Source: Dama dama
Lineage: Eukaryota > Chordata > Mammalia > Artiodactyla > Cervidae
Reading direction: 5' to 3'
DNA length: 64,000 nucleotides
Assembly (NCBI RefSeq): GCF_033118175.1
Contig: NC_083685.1
Location: 128,398,501-128,462,500, forward strand
Below, piece after piece: positions 53,881 to 64,000 of the stretch (position 1 is its first letter; every line of letters begins with the position of its first letter). Made by a program: the position numbers and the translations under genes. The notes under the pieces are model-generated. The model had not been told where the DNA came from. It searched no databases and saw only the letters and a list, made by a program, of their open reading frames with translations.

Positions 53881-55137
53881 TTTGACCCTAAAACTGACTT
53901 AAAGCAGGTTTAATGGACCTCAACTCTCTTTTCCTGTTTATTTATTTATTTAAGATTCTTCAATCCCTTTTGAGATTAAGCTTATTCCACGGTCCTACAG
54001 AAGCAGCCAGAGTGCACAATGTCCCGCTGTCCCTTGGTTCACAAGCTGAGGCTCCCCACTACATATAGAGCCTGCCCATAGTTTTACAAGGTTTCCACTG
54101 TAAGTTTCCACGTAACCCCGTGAAGCATTTTGTTCCCATCTGTAATAACTCCCACGTTGTTTACAGAGGCAGGGCAATCTGCAGAGTCACTCATATTTAG
54201 AGCTACTGCAAGAATGGCGGCAGAAGTCGTTCATGGCTGAGGTTCCCCAAGGAAAGAACTTGAGATACAACGCCTGCCCAGCTTCATCTTGGTGCCAACG
54301 TACCCAGAGACTGTGTCTTTGAAATATCCCCTCCCAAGTAGTTAAAATAAATTAAGAGGGAGGTCTGCCTATTCCAGGAATGGTACCTAAAATGATGAAT
54401 TTTTTTTTTCTTCACCTCCAGCGATTATTTTTTCAAAAAGGGGCTTTTGAAAACCACCTTTTTGCTAACGAAATGCACAATCTGTCCAAAAACAAGCCTG
54501 TGGTTTAGCAGGTTGTTCTACTCGACTTTCCAGCTGAAAGTAAACAGGATGCTTTGCTTAATTTTCCCTATTTTTCTTCATTTACAGTCATGCCATACTG
54601 TCTCCTCCCTCATTGCCCAAGGCAAATTCAGATGGAGCCACATCCATGTGGTAATACCAGGGAAAAACCACCTCTCCTCCCCGAATTTTGAGTCTAGCAC
54701 AAAAGTCCAAACAGAGAAAGAGTTAAAGAAGCATGCTTTATGGACCTGTACCTGTGAAATATTATAGAGCCAACATTGACAACAGATTCCAGGAAAGGGG
54801 TTAAGCAGAAAGCACAGGTTATAGAGAGGTTTCCATGTGAAATATCCAAAGTCCAGATGAGGTTGAGTGCCGCCCGAACATTGGTGGTTAGTGTTCACAA
54901 GAAAGAAAAACAGAACAGCCATGAGGTGGATTTCTGTGAATTATTACAGAAATTAAGTGACTTCTGACTTGATTATGAATGTTCGAATAGAAACATCTTT
55001 ATTATGACTGATCCTCAATTACTAGATGCTTGTGGAAATGCACATTCATAAGACACCAGCACTTTGCTAAGGTAAAATGTATGATCACTGTCCTTTTTTT
55101 TTGAAAGTCTAACAAATAAACGTAACAGTAGGAACTT
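53881..55137. other. Unique sequence
   Basis: About 1.2 kb without a recognised repeat. Opposed frames at 54447-54922 are mutually exclusive shadows without domains. Confidence 0.4.
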
Positions 55138-55186
55138 GGGGTCACAAAGAGTTAGTAATGAGACTTAGTAAGTGAACAACAACAGA
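55138..55186 (+). mobile_element. SINE 3' tail fragment
   Basis: GGGGTCACAAAGAGTTAGTA, then GACTTAGTAAGTGAACAACAA, the end of a Bov-A body. Confidence 0.72.
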
Positions 55187-55252
55187 AGTGTAATTCAATA
55201 CGCTTCCTTAGCCAGGTAATATTTTTTATTGGTTATTAAGCTTCTCATATGT

Positions 55253-55450
55253 GGGGCTTTCCTGGTGGTTCAGTGGTAAGGAATCTGCCTGCCAATGCAG
55301 GAGATGGGTTGGGAAGATCCCCTGGAGTAGGGAATGGCTACCCACTCCAGTATTCCTACCTGGAGAATTCCATGGATTGAAAAGCCTGGCAGGCTACACA
55401 GTCCATGGGGTCACAGAGTCACACCTGACTGAGCAACTAGCCCTTACACA
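55253..55450 (+). mobile_element. Bov-tA SINE
   Basis: GGGGCTTTCCTGGTGGTTCAG head, with a deletion of the B-box side (GAGATGGGTTGGGAAGATCC). The body ends GAGCAACTAGCCCTTACAC. Flanks AAGCTTCTCATATG and AAGCTTTTCACATA suggest a diverged duplication. Confidence 0.93.
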
Positions 55451-55589
55451 TTGAAGCTTTTCACATACACATAAAATTCACTACTGATACACAATTACAA
55501 GGTACTATTTCCTAAACTGCACGTGAGAGAATGGGTCGTTGCTCTTTAGACCCTAAACATATGCTATGGGTATCATTTTGTCTGCGCTA

Positions 55590-55790
55590 CCTAATATTTA
55601 CTATCAGTCTATAGCACAGGGGACTCTGCTTAATGTTATGAGACAGGCTGGATGGGAGGGCAGTTTGGGGGAGATGGATACATGTAGATGGACGGCTGAG
55701 TCCCTCCACTGCCCACTTAAAACTATCACAGCATTGTTAATCTGTTATACTCCAATACAAAATAAAGTTAAAAAAAAATCAATCATAAAA
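55590..55790 (+). mobile_element. L1 3' UTR fragment
   Basis: TCTATAGCACAGGGGACTCTG, GGCTGGATGGGAGGGCAGTT, AAACTATCACAGCATTGTTAA, then TACTCCAATACAAAATAAAG and an A tail: a well-known artiodactyl L1 3' end. Confidence 0.85.
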
Positions 55791-56204
55791 CAAACCAGAA
55801 TACTGATGTCAATGCCTATAAGCTGTCTCTGTTTCTCTACCTGTAATCTGTGTTGTTCTTTTATCATGCTCTTCACTTTAACTCACACCATGTGACTTCT
55901 CTTTTCCAGAGGCAAGGATTAAGCTGTCAGTGTAGATGTCATTTTTGAGTTTCATGTCCTGGTGTGACCCCTGTTTGAATATGACCAATATGATAGCTTT
56001 CGATCTTAACTCTCCTGCTTATTTCACCTCCGATGAATGCCTACAGATTTGTCTATAATACATTAAAACTTACCAAAAAAAAAAAGTATTCTTTTTTCAC
56101 TGAAAAAAAAATTATTATTTTTTTTAATGGAGCTGCTAACAAAAGCCAAAACAATTTTGTTTTAAATCCCTGTCTTAAGCTAAGCATCTTGTTTGTCTGT
56201 TTGG

Positions 56205-56206
<2 letters not shown>
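55791..56206. other. Unique sequence
   Basis: A and T runs near 56075-56125. No gene seen. Confidence 0.4.

Positions 56207-56245
<39 letters not shown>
56207..56245. repeat. (AT)19 microsatellite
   Basis: Uninterrupted AT tract. Confidence 0.96.
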
Positions 56246-56247
<2 letters not shown>

Positions 56248-57973
56248 GGAAATTAATAGAGAAGTTGTGTAGATAGCTGTGCTGTGTTCAAATCCAGCTA
56301 TACCCAAATGCAATTCTAAAGACACCGAACTTACATAGAGGCCATGTTTCAGATGTCATTAAGAACATTAGTCATCAGAAATGATGGTTTCACATTTAAA
56401 GTTTTGTGTCCAGAGGATTCCTCTGCATTAAATAAGCTCTGGGTGAAAATCAAGTAAGCTAATAATTTGAATCAATTCAAATGAAAAAAAAAAAAAGCAA
56501 AGTACCTTGATTATTTCAACTGGATCAAACTCTGGTGTTAGAGGTCAAGTCCATATCCTCACGTTTTTGCATAATGCTTCTATGTGGCCAGCTAAATCCA
56601 AAAAAATGTGTCTGGTGTCTCATAATGCTTTAGGCATCCAGATCTGGGCAGATTAATTTCCATTCATGAAATGTTTCATGAAGGTGTTCAAGAATAGTAC
56701 AGGAAAAATGTATGAAAACTTAATATGTATTTGCATCGAGTCATTTTACCATCCATAACCAGGACTTACTGGAAAGTTAGAAAGATAAACTATAAAATTG
56801 CTTATGTTCTTTACAAAAATATGCTATCCATATTTAGCAGCCCTGATCAAGTAGTAAAATGAATGTATACCTTTCTGCTTTTTCTACCATAAACAGATGG
56901 AAACCCCTGCATCACCTTTAGATACGTAGCAGTTTAACTTAAATATTACCCACATTTCGGTTTTAAGTATAAGTTCAGTTATAGCTGTAAGTATAAGGAG
57001 AAATTTTTCTTGTGGTCTTTTAATTGCCACCTGCAATGACCTGTTTTCTCGTGTGGTATTTCATATCATTTCCAAGTCAGGTTACCTTCTTGTGATGTAT
57101 GTTTTCTGGCTGAACTTTCTTTCAACCAGGGGAGAGGTTTCACTCTTAATGTTATAATCCATCTCTGAATTCATGACCCCAAGAAAGTGAAATTTGAAAT
57201 ATTTGTTGGTATTGTTTTTTTTTTTTTTTTTCACCAGGGAAAAATCAAAACTCTCAGATTTGAGCAAAGGGGGAATTTATAATTCACAGTAGTAATTATT
57301 AGTAGTAGTATTTTTATTTTAAAAGTATTATTTATTAGTATTAGCATTAACACATATTTATTGAGCCCTTATTGTGTGGACCGAAGGAGGATTGTCTACA
57401 TGGTCATAAGAAAAATAGGAAATGCAAGGATTCCCTTAAGAGACAGGACACCTTGACTTTAAACCAATAAACATGACATTTGAATAACTGTCATAGAAAA
57501 TGGCTCCATGCACATGCATGTAGGCTGAGCCATCCATCACCCCTTGGGAGATCATCCCAACAGCTTTGTTGGTTTCACCAGTGTTTGGCTGCTTCAGAGT
57601 GTCGGTGTGTGATGTAATTGCACACTTGTCTTTGAAAGAGCCCAGGAGATGTGTGCTCTCAGGACATTTTGCACAGAATTTCTGTCATCAGTCCTGGCAC
57701 CTACTCTGGAGGCAGCTGTTGAATCCGAATCCAAATCCCATTATTTCCCTGACTATTAATAGAATAGGGTATGAAACCTGTGTGCGCAGATTTCATGTTA
57801 CTTGCTCATCTCCAGCTCCTGGAATAGAGCTTAGCATGCAAGATGTCTTTAAAATAGTCAGCGCTCTTATTTCTTTTTTTTTTTTTTCTTCCTTATTTCT
57901 TTTAAAGATGGAAACAAGGATGCTTAATTATTAAGAACTATTAAGTCAGAAGGAAAAATAATTGGCCATTCAT
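56246..57973. other. Unique sequence
   Basis: 1.7 kb, AT-rich, with a TAG/TTA-rich patch at 57280-57350 and T runs near 57217 and 57877. A weak L2-like phrase lies near 57350 (ACATATTTATTGAGCCC). The 122-codon frame at 57566 is not supported by domains. Confidence 0.4.
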
Positions 57974-57985
57974 TTAAAAGAGAAT

Positions 57986-58198
57986 GAAAGTGAAAGTGTT
58001 AGTCACTCAGTCGTGTCCAATTCTTTGCACCTCTTTGGATTGTAGCCCTCCAGGCTCCTCTCCATGGGATTCTCCAGGTGAAAATACTGGAGTGGGTTGC
58101 CATTCCCTCTGCCAGGGGATCTTTCCCACCCAGGGATTGAACCCAGGTCTCTCACACTGCAGGCAGATACTTTACCGTCTGAGCCACCAGAGACGCCC
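57986..58198 (-). mobile_element. Bov-tA SINE with perfect target-site duplication
   Basis: Reverse-complement copy between identical 12-bp TTAAAAGAGAAT repeats at 57974-57985 and 58199-58210. The head end reads GAGCCACCAGAGACGCC. Confidence 0.96.
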
Positions 58199-58210
58199 TT
58201 AAAAGAGAAT

Positions 58211-60224
58211 CCTTTATTTAGAATGTAAGGTGATACAGAGCCACCTGAGAAAATACAAAAGCTGGAAGTGTCGCCCGTCTGGATTTAAGGATGGCTTTCA
58301 TTAGAAGTTCACGCGTATCCTCTTACTTCAGAGAGAAAGCAACCTTTGGCTAAACAAGTCATCATTTCTTGAGATCTCCTATTTAATTTTATTCTCTAAA
58401 AAACCACTGGGCATTATACTAACGACTAGACTTCAAAGTAGTCAATCCAGAAATAGGAAAGAAGCATCATCAGTCTTTCCCTGAATGAAGCTAGATAGAA
58501 ATGCGAACAATCACTGTATCTGAGAGCCAGATGGGGAACTGTCCCACGGTAACGCATCTGTTGCTTCCAACCCTCTGGCCGCGGGCTTTTCCCCTCTCCT
58601 CCTCAGTGTGAGAGATGCATCGTCACTGCATCTGAGCCGCTCCATCAGCCTGGGTACCGCAGCTGACTTCCGAATCCGTCCACAGTGTTGGCCAGTCAGC
58701 CTCTACACAGCACTGCCGCAGTGATGCCCACTCCACCCGGTGCCCTATCCCTGTCCCAGGGCAGCGAGAGCTTTTAGGCTTTAGGTCCTGACTTTCTCGT
58801 GGCAGTGGTGCTGGGAATGTAACACCACTGGCTGCTTCACCAGGCCATCTCTGCAGGAAGCGCTGAATTCTCCCACACCGGCCTCGCGGCGGCCAAACCT
58901 GCACCAAGTGGATCGTCTCCTTTGAAACATCCCGGTGCAGGCCGGCCGGCAGTTTTTTGTCAGTCAGTCTAATCATTTAATCACGTCTTTGAATCTGGTG
59001 GGGGGAAAGTAGCAGCCAAGGAATTACAGAGGATGTGGTTATCCTGAGATGAAGCCCCGAGGAGATGAGACACACCTGTGTGATTCTGTTTTCTGCCCCG
59101 GAGAGAGTGACTCAGGCAAGAGATGGGCTGTTTCCTTCACGCCTGTCGCGTTTCCACGCCACATCCATGTCTCCTGATGAGGCAGCTTGCCCTGCACCCC
59201 TGACCGTGGTCCACCGGGAGAAGGGGTGCGGAGCCCAGGAAACCGTAGGCTGTTAGGACTTTATTTCCCTGGCAGGGGCTCATTGACAAGCTGATGGCAA
59301 GAGCAGCGCTGGCCAAGAATGAAGGCCCTGGCTGGGTGCTCGGGATTCACCCTGGAAGTCAGAGCCGCCGCCTTGGGGACGCCAAGGGAACAGGCCCTCT
59401 CTCAGGGGTGGGTGGGTGCGTGTGAAATCACTGCGGAACAGGAAAGACAAGAGCGTCTTTATTTCCTTTGGGTCCAAACCTGTTTTGCCTACGAGCCTTT
59501 GGTCACGAACAGCTTTTCTGCCAGGTGAAATGGGGTGTTTACAGGCATGGAAAAAAAATGTAAAAAGAAGACGAAATGTTTTATTTCCCCTCTCCACACT
59601 AAATGCATTTCATTACAAGCCGACTTCTCAGGCTGTATGCCAGAAATCTCACATATGAAGGAAAACTAGTTAAAACAAAACCAATCCCACCCATTTTGAT
59701 TTCAGTGTGGAAAAACTCTTTCCACGTGGGTCAGTTATTAAAGAAAAAAAAAAAGATGTGCAGAGCCCCGCCAGGAACCTGCTATGGGCTGTGGGCTTGG
59801 GGAGTCTCGCCCATTGCCCTCTTCCTAGAGAGAAGGCGACACTCTGTCCAGAGGTGGTCTGTATGCACACAGATGGTGGTCATCTATGTGTGCTCACATC
59901 TGAAACAGGCCTGCACAAAATCACAAACCAGCCACACAATAGAAGAGCATATCCTTTCATGAAGTGCGGTGTTCCACCATCATTTTTGAATCCTCTTATG
60001 CCTGGTTTGGCTGGAGATGGAGGTTTGAAATGCAAATGAGTTCCAGGTAGACTTTTAAAAATGAAAATATTTTGTCTGGGAGAAGTGGGAGGGTCTTACA
60101 AGATGATTTCTGAGTAAGTATGGGGACACATGTTAATCCAAGGAATGTTGAGGGGACAGAACCTTCAGGGCGGGAGAAACATAAATCGGTCTTCTAGTGA
60201 AAGCGTGATCTTTCCGTCTCAGTG
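58211..60224. other. Unique, moderately GC-rich sequence
   Basis: 2 kb with no recognised transposon. Frames of 105-119 codons at 58623-58976 and 59280-60039 overlap on both strands and contain no recognisable domain. Possibly includes conserved non-coding DNA; not testable here. Confidence 0.4.
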
Positions 60225-60415
60225 GTGAGTGTGTGAGTGATGCCATTTCCTCATGTCACCTCCAGGAATTGGTATTTTCAGATCTTTTGTTTGTTTATTG
60301 CCAATCTGATAAGTGTAAGATGGTATCCTGCTATTTTGCATTTTTTCTAAATATTAGACTGTATGAGCATTTCTCATATGCTAATTGTTGATTCAGATTT
60401 CCTTGTTTGTGAATA
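60225..60415 (-). mobile_element. Old L1 3'-end fragment
   Basis: GCCAATCTGATAAGTGTAAG, ATGGTATCCTGCTATTTTGC and TAGACTGTATGAGCATTTCTC match the L1 region just downstream of ORF2 in reverse orientation. Confidence 0.75.
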
Positions 60416-60677
60416 TTACAATATTACACTATTTTGTGAATATTATATTTTGACCATTTCAACTGAGTTTTTGGACTCAACTTTTAAAATATGTACATGT
60501 AAATTGTCGCAGTAAGCTTCATTCAGTGACTCATCCTCACTCATTTGTGGTCACTAATTTGTAAAGCTAATAAACATCATTATAAACATGGAAATATCCC
60601 ACGCTTCCAAAACTGCTCCTTTAATAGGTTTGTTCATCTCTTTGTAAATTCTTCTATTTGCAAACTCCTCATAAGGT

Positions 60678-60898
60678 GTGGCTTCCCAGGTGGCGCTAGC
60701 GGTAAAGAGTCCTCCTGCCAATGCAGGAGACATAAGAGACTTGGGTTTGATCCCTGGGTCAGGAAGATCCCCTGGAGGAGGTCATGGCAACCCATTCCAG
60801 TATCCTTGCCTGGAGAATCCCCTGGACAGAGGGGCCTGACAGGGTTCAGTTCATAGAATTGCAAAGGGACACGACTGAGGTGGCTTAGCACACGGGCA
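60678..60898 (+). mobile_element. Bov-tA SINE
   Basis: GTGGCTTCCCAGGTGGCGCTAG head. The body has a diverged distal part (GTTCAGTTCATAGAATTGC) and ends GGCTTAGCACACGGGCAG. Confidence 0.93.
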
Positions 60899-61179
60899 GT
60901 ATGTGGTTTTGTTGTGGTGACTGGCACAGCGTTATCTTAGGGGGTCTGTGGTTGCCTGATGTGGACATGTCCCCTAGCAGGAATTTGCATCCTTTTTCTG
61001 CTGGAGCACTTGGGCTTTCTCAAATTCTGGATTTTGTTTGTTTACTTGTTTGTTTATGGTTGTTAATTTCATGGAGGGATCTTCCTCCATAATTAAGGAG
61101 GGTACAGTTGAATATCCCATGCCTAAGGTTTTAAGGGAGAGCATTTTTGATAACTGATTCTGTTTTATTAATGCTTTTC

Positions 61180-62030
61180 TATAGGTTGATGTGTTTCATT
61201 TCCTCTTGAGTCAACTTTAGAATATCATATATATCTGTTTAATCTAAGATATAAAAATTATCAGAAAATCCTGTTGATATGCTTTCTAAGGATTTTTTTC
61301 TTTCTAATTCTCTAGTTGTAGTTTTGTTCCTTTTATAGCTGAGTTTATGTAGTTTTGCTTTTTTCCCATTTTTCCTAACCAACTTTTCTAGCACTGTCTA
61401 TTCAAAACTAGTTTTAATTTTTCTTTTTTTGATTCTTATCATTAGATAGGACTGTAGATTCAAGCCCTAAAACAGAAAAAAAAAAGCCTTGTATATAATA
61501 AGCATACAAGTGCAAGCTGCCTTTATTGTTGTAACAATTTCTGTTTTATATTACTAAATTCATTGAAGAATGATTTTATTTTTGGAATTTCTCCTTTTTA
61601 TTTTATTTGTATTTATTTTGTTATCCATTTCTTCTGAGGTATTTTTAGTCTTCATTATTTTATTAGTTTTAGTAGTTATGCATGTGAATTTTTCTCTTAA
61701 ATACCTTAGTTGAATCTTACAAAGTCTAATATCTGCAGTTTACATTTTATTACTGTACATTTCATTTCATAGCTATTTAGATTTTCTGAAATCTTAGATT
61801 TTATTTTTGTTTTTAGTCAACAAGTTTACATAGATTATTTTTTCTCTTTCTTCATTATTTCCTCTTTATTTTGTTGTCAGATATTCTTTAATTTTCATGA
61901 AAAACATTTACTGTCTGACTATTTCTACTTTATTGGAACTTGTTTTTTGTTATGGCTCCATAGACTATCAGTTGTGAATATCATGTGGACCATTGTAAGT
62001 ATGTTCTCTTCTTCCTGAATCTAGAGTTAA
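61180..62030 (-). mobile_element. Highly diverged L1 ORF2 relic
   Basis: AT-rich sequence that keeps the order of reverse-complement L1 ORF2: TTTCCTCTTGAGTCAACTTT, a TTTTTCTCTTAAATACCTTAG block, ACATTTCATTTCATAGC, and GAACTTGTTTTTTGTTATGG near the right end. Possibly the same ancient insertion as 60225-60415. Family uncertain. Confidence 0.5.
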
Positions 62031-62063
62031 ACATACAGACACACACACAAACACACACCATTC

Positions 62064-64000
62064 TTCAGTTCAGTTCAGTTCAGTTCAGTCGCTCAGTCGT
62101 GTCCGACTCTTTGCGACTCCATGAATTGCAGCACGCCAGGCCTCCCTGTCCATTACCAACTCCCAGAGTTTACTCAAACTCATACCCATTGAGTAGGTGA
62201 TGCCATCCAGCCATCTCATCCTCTGTCGTCCCCTTCTCCTCCTGCCCCCAATCCCTCCCAGCATCAGGGTCTTTTCCAATGAGTCAACTCTTCGAATCAG
62301 GTGGCCAAAGTATTGGAGTTTCAGCTTCAGCATCAGTCCTTCCAATGAACACCCAGGACTGATCTCCTTTGGGATGGACTGGTTGGATCTCCTTGCAGCC
62401 CACGGGACTCTCAAGAGTCTTCTCCAAATCCACAGTTCAAAAGCATCAATTTTTTGGGGCTCAGCTTTCTTCACAGTCCAACTCTCACATCCATACATGA
62501 CCACTGGAAAACCCATAACCTTGACCAGACGGACCTTTGTTGGCAAAGTCATGTCTCTGCTTTTTAATATGCTACCTAGGTTGGTCATCACTTTCCTTCT
62601 GAGGAGTAAGCATCTTTTAATTTCATGGCTGCAGTCACCATCTGCAGTGATTTTGGAGCCCTAAAAAATAAAGTCTGACACTGTTTCCACTGTCTCCCCA
62701 TCTATTTTCCATGAAGTGATGGGACCAGAAGCCATGATCTTAGTTTTCTGAATGTTGAGCTTTAAGCCAACTTTTTCACTCTCCTCTTTCACTTTCATCA
62801 AGGGGCTTTTAGTTCATCTTCACTTTCTGCCATAAGGGTGGTGTCATCTGCATATCTGAGGTTATTGATATTTCTCCCGGCAATCTTGATTCCAGCTTGT
62901 GCTTCTTCCAGCCCAGTGTTTCTCATGATGTACTCTGCATATAAGTTAAATAAGCAGGGTGACAATATACAGCCTTGACGTACTCCTTTTCCTATTTGTA
63001 ACTAGTCTGTTGTTCCATGTCCAGTTCTAACTGTTCCTTCCTGACCTGCATACAGGTTTCTCAAGAGGCAGGTCAGGTGGTCTGGTATTCCCATCTCCTT
63101 CAGAATTTCCCACAGTTTATTGTGATTCACACAGTTGATGGCTTTGGCGTAGTCAATAAAGCAGAAATAGATGTTTTTCTGGAACTCTCTTGCTTTTCCA
63201 ATGATCCAGCAGATGTTGGGAATTTGATCTCTGGCTCCTCTGCCTTTTCTAAAACCAGATTGAACATCTGGAAGTTCATGGTTCACGTATTGCTAAAGCC
63301 TGGCTTGGAGAATTTTGAGCATTACTTTACTAGCGTGTGAGATGAGTGCAATTGTGCGGTAGTTTGAGCATTCTTTGGGATTGCCTTTCTTAGGGATTGG
63401 AATGAAAACTGACCTTTTCCAGTCCTGTGGCCACTGCTGAGTTTCCCAAATTTGCTGGCATATTGAGTGTAGCACTTTCACAGCATCATCTTTTAGGATA
63501 ATAGCTCAACTGGAATTCCATCACATCCACTAGGTTTGTACATAGTGATGCTTTCTAAGGCCCACCTGACTTCACATTCCAGGATGTCTGGCTCTAGGTG
63601 AGTGATCACACCATTGTGATTATCTGGGTCATGAAGATATTTTTGTACAGTTCTTCTGTGTATTCTTGCCACCTCTTAATATCTTCTGCTTCTGTTAGGT
63701 CCATACCATTTCTGTCCTTTATTGAGCCCATTTTTGCATGAAATGTTCCCTTGGTATCTCTAATTTTCTTGAAGAGATCTCTAGTCTTTCCCATTCTGTT
63801 GTTCCCCTCTATTTCTTTGCATTGATCACTGAAGAAGGCTTTCTTATCTCTCCTGGCTCTTCTTTGGAACTCTGCATTCAAATGGGAATATCTTTCCTTT
63901 TCTCCTTTGCTTTTCACTTCTCTTCATTTTACAGCTATTTGTAAGGCCTCCTCAGACAACCATATTGCCTTTTTGCATTTCTTTTCCATGGGGATGGTCT
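62064..64000 (-). mobile_element. BovB LINE, long copy running off the window
   Basis: Its 3' end lies at 62064-62089 with a (CAGTT)5 tail on the plus strand. It extends 5' to the window edge (at least 1.94 kb). Sequence beyond 63500 covers the region upstream of the RT core that is absent from the copy at 32857. Confidence 0.96.
62085..63917 (-). pseudogene. BovB reverse transcriptase polyprotein, multiply disrupted
   Basis: Readable blocks from 5' to 3': 63917-63606 (GKTRDLFKKIRDTKGTFHAK), 63481-63293 (VFIPIPKKGNPKECSNYRT), 63286-63002 (FIDYAKAINCVNHNKL, the motif A region with the first Asp kept but FD changed to IN), YADD at 62843-62854, and 62591-62085 (C-terminal GRRRRGRQRMRWLDGI to VAKSRTRLSD). 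Lesions seen against the copy at 32857: a 4-base loss near 63500, a stop for Gln near 63294, TGG to TAG at 63002-63004, a 1-base loss near 62805, and a stop in the SDFIFLGSK region near 62662. Not functional. Confidence 0.94.

Noticed and set aside
1..64000. CRISPR array, operon, phage or bacterial content
   Set aside because: The direct repeats are dispersed SINE/LINE copies with target-site duplications. There are no spacer-repeat arrays or prokaryotic genes.
1..64000. Endogenous retrovirus or LTR
   Set aside because: I saw no LTR pair, primer-binding site or gag/pol/env frame. All RT-like sequence belongs to L1 or BovB LINEs.

Overview
The window is non-coding DNA from a ruminant genome, almost certainly a bovid (cattle, sheep or goat type). 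The evidence is its repeat content: BovB (RTE-type) LINEs, about 30 Bov-tA/Bov-A SINE copies (tRNA-Glu head joined to a BovB-derived tail), a dimeric BOV-A2 SINE, CHR-type SINEs, and a full-length ruminant L1. Older mammalian repeats (MIR, L2, MER5, Tigger, old L1) fill in the background. I found no host protein-coding gene, exon or intact RNA gene. The window reads as intergenic or deep-intronic sequence.

Layout. 1-10997: a BovB 3' end, scattered SINEs, MIR/L2/MER5 relics, and a GC-rich repeat-free block (about 8160-8920) with many homeodomain-type sites. 10998-18485: one full-length L1 on the minus strand with both target-site duplications, a 2.3 kb GC-rich 5' UTR, an intact ORF1, and an ORF2 broken only by two in-frame stops. 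18486-32844: SINEs, microsatellites and AT-rich unique DNA. 32845-37150: three BovB pieces on the minus strand; the largest still encodes recognisable reverse transcriptase. 37151-43300: SINEs, then a long nearly repeat-free block (38614-43320) with CpG-rich and enhancer-like stretches. 43322-62000: old L1 pieces, a partial 5S rRNA pseudogene, a Tigger transposon with a SINE nested in it, CHR and MIR SINEs, and unique DNA. 62064-64000: a large BovB copy on the minus strand that runs off the window.

Working relationships. The protein-coding capacity is all retrotransposon-derived. L1 ORF1p (RNA-binding chaperone) and ORF2p (endonuclease plus reverse transcriptase) act together in target-primed reverse transcription. 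BovB reverse transcriptase is the presumed driver of Bov-tA/Bov-A SINEs, which share its 3' tail. All BovB reading frames here are broken. The L1 copy retains EN and RT catalytic residues but has lost the ORF2 C-terminus through a stop.

I did not find a new multi-gene system. The points most worth checking are the contiguous single-frame ORF1-TAA-ATG-ORF2 arrangement of the L1, its 58-bp tandem repeat, and the candidate regulatory blocks near 8.2-8.7 kb and 39-42 kb.
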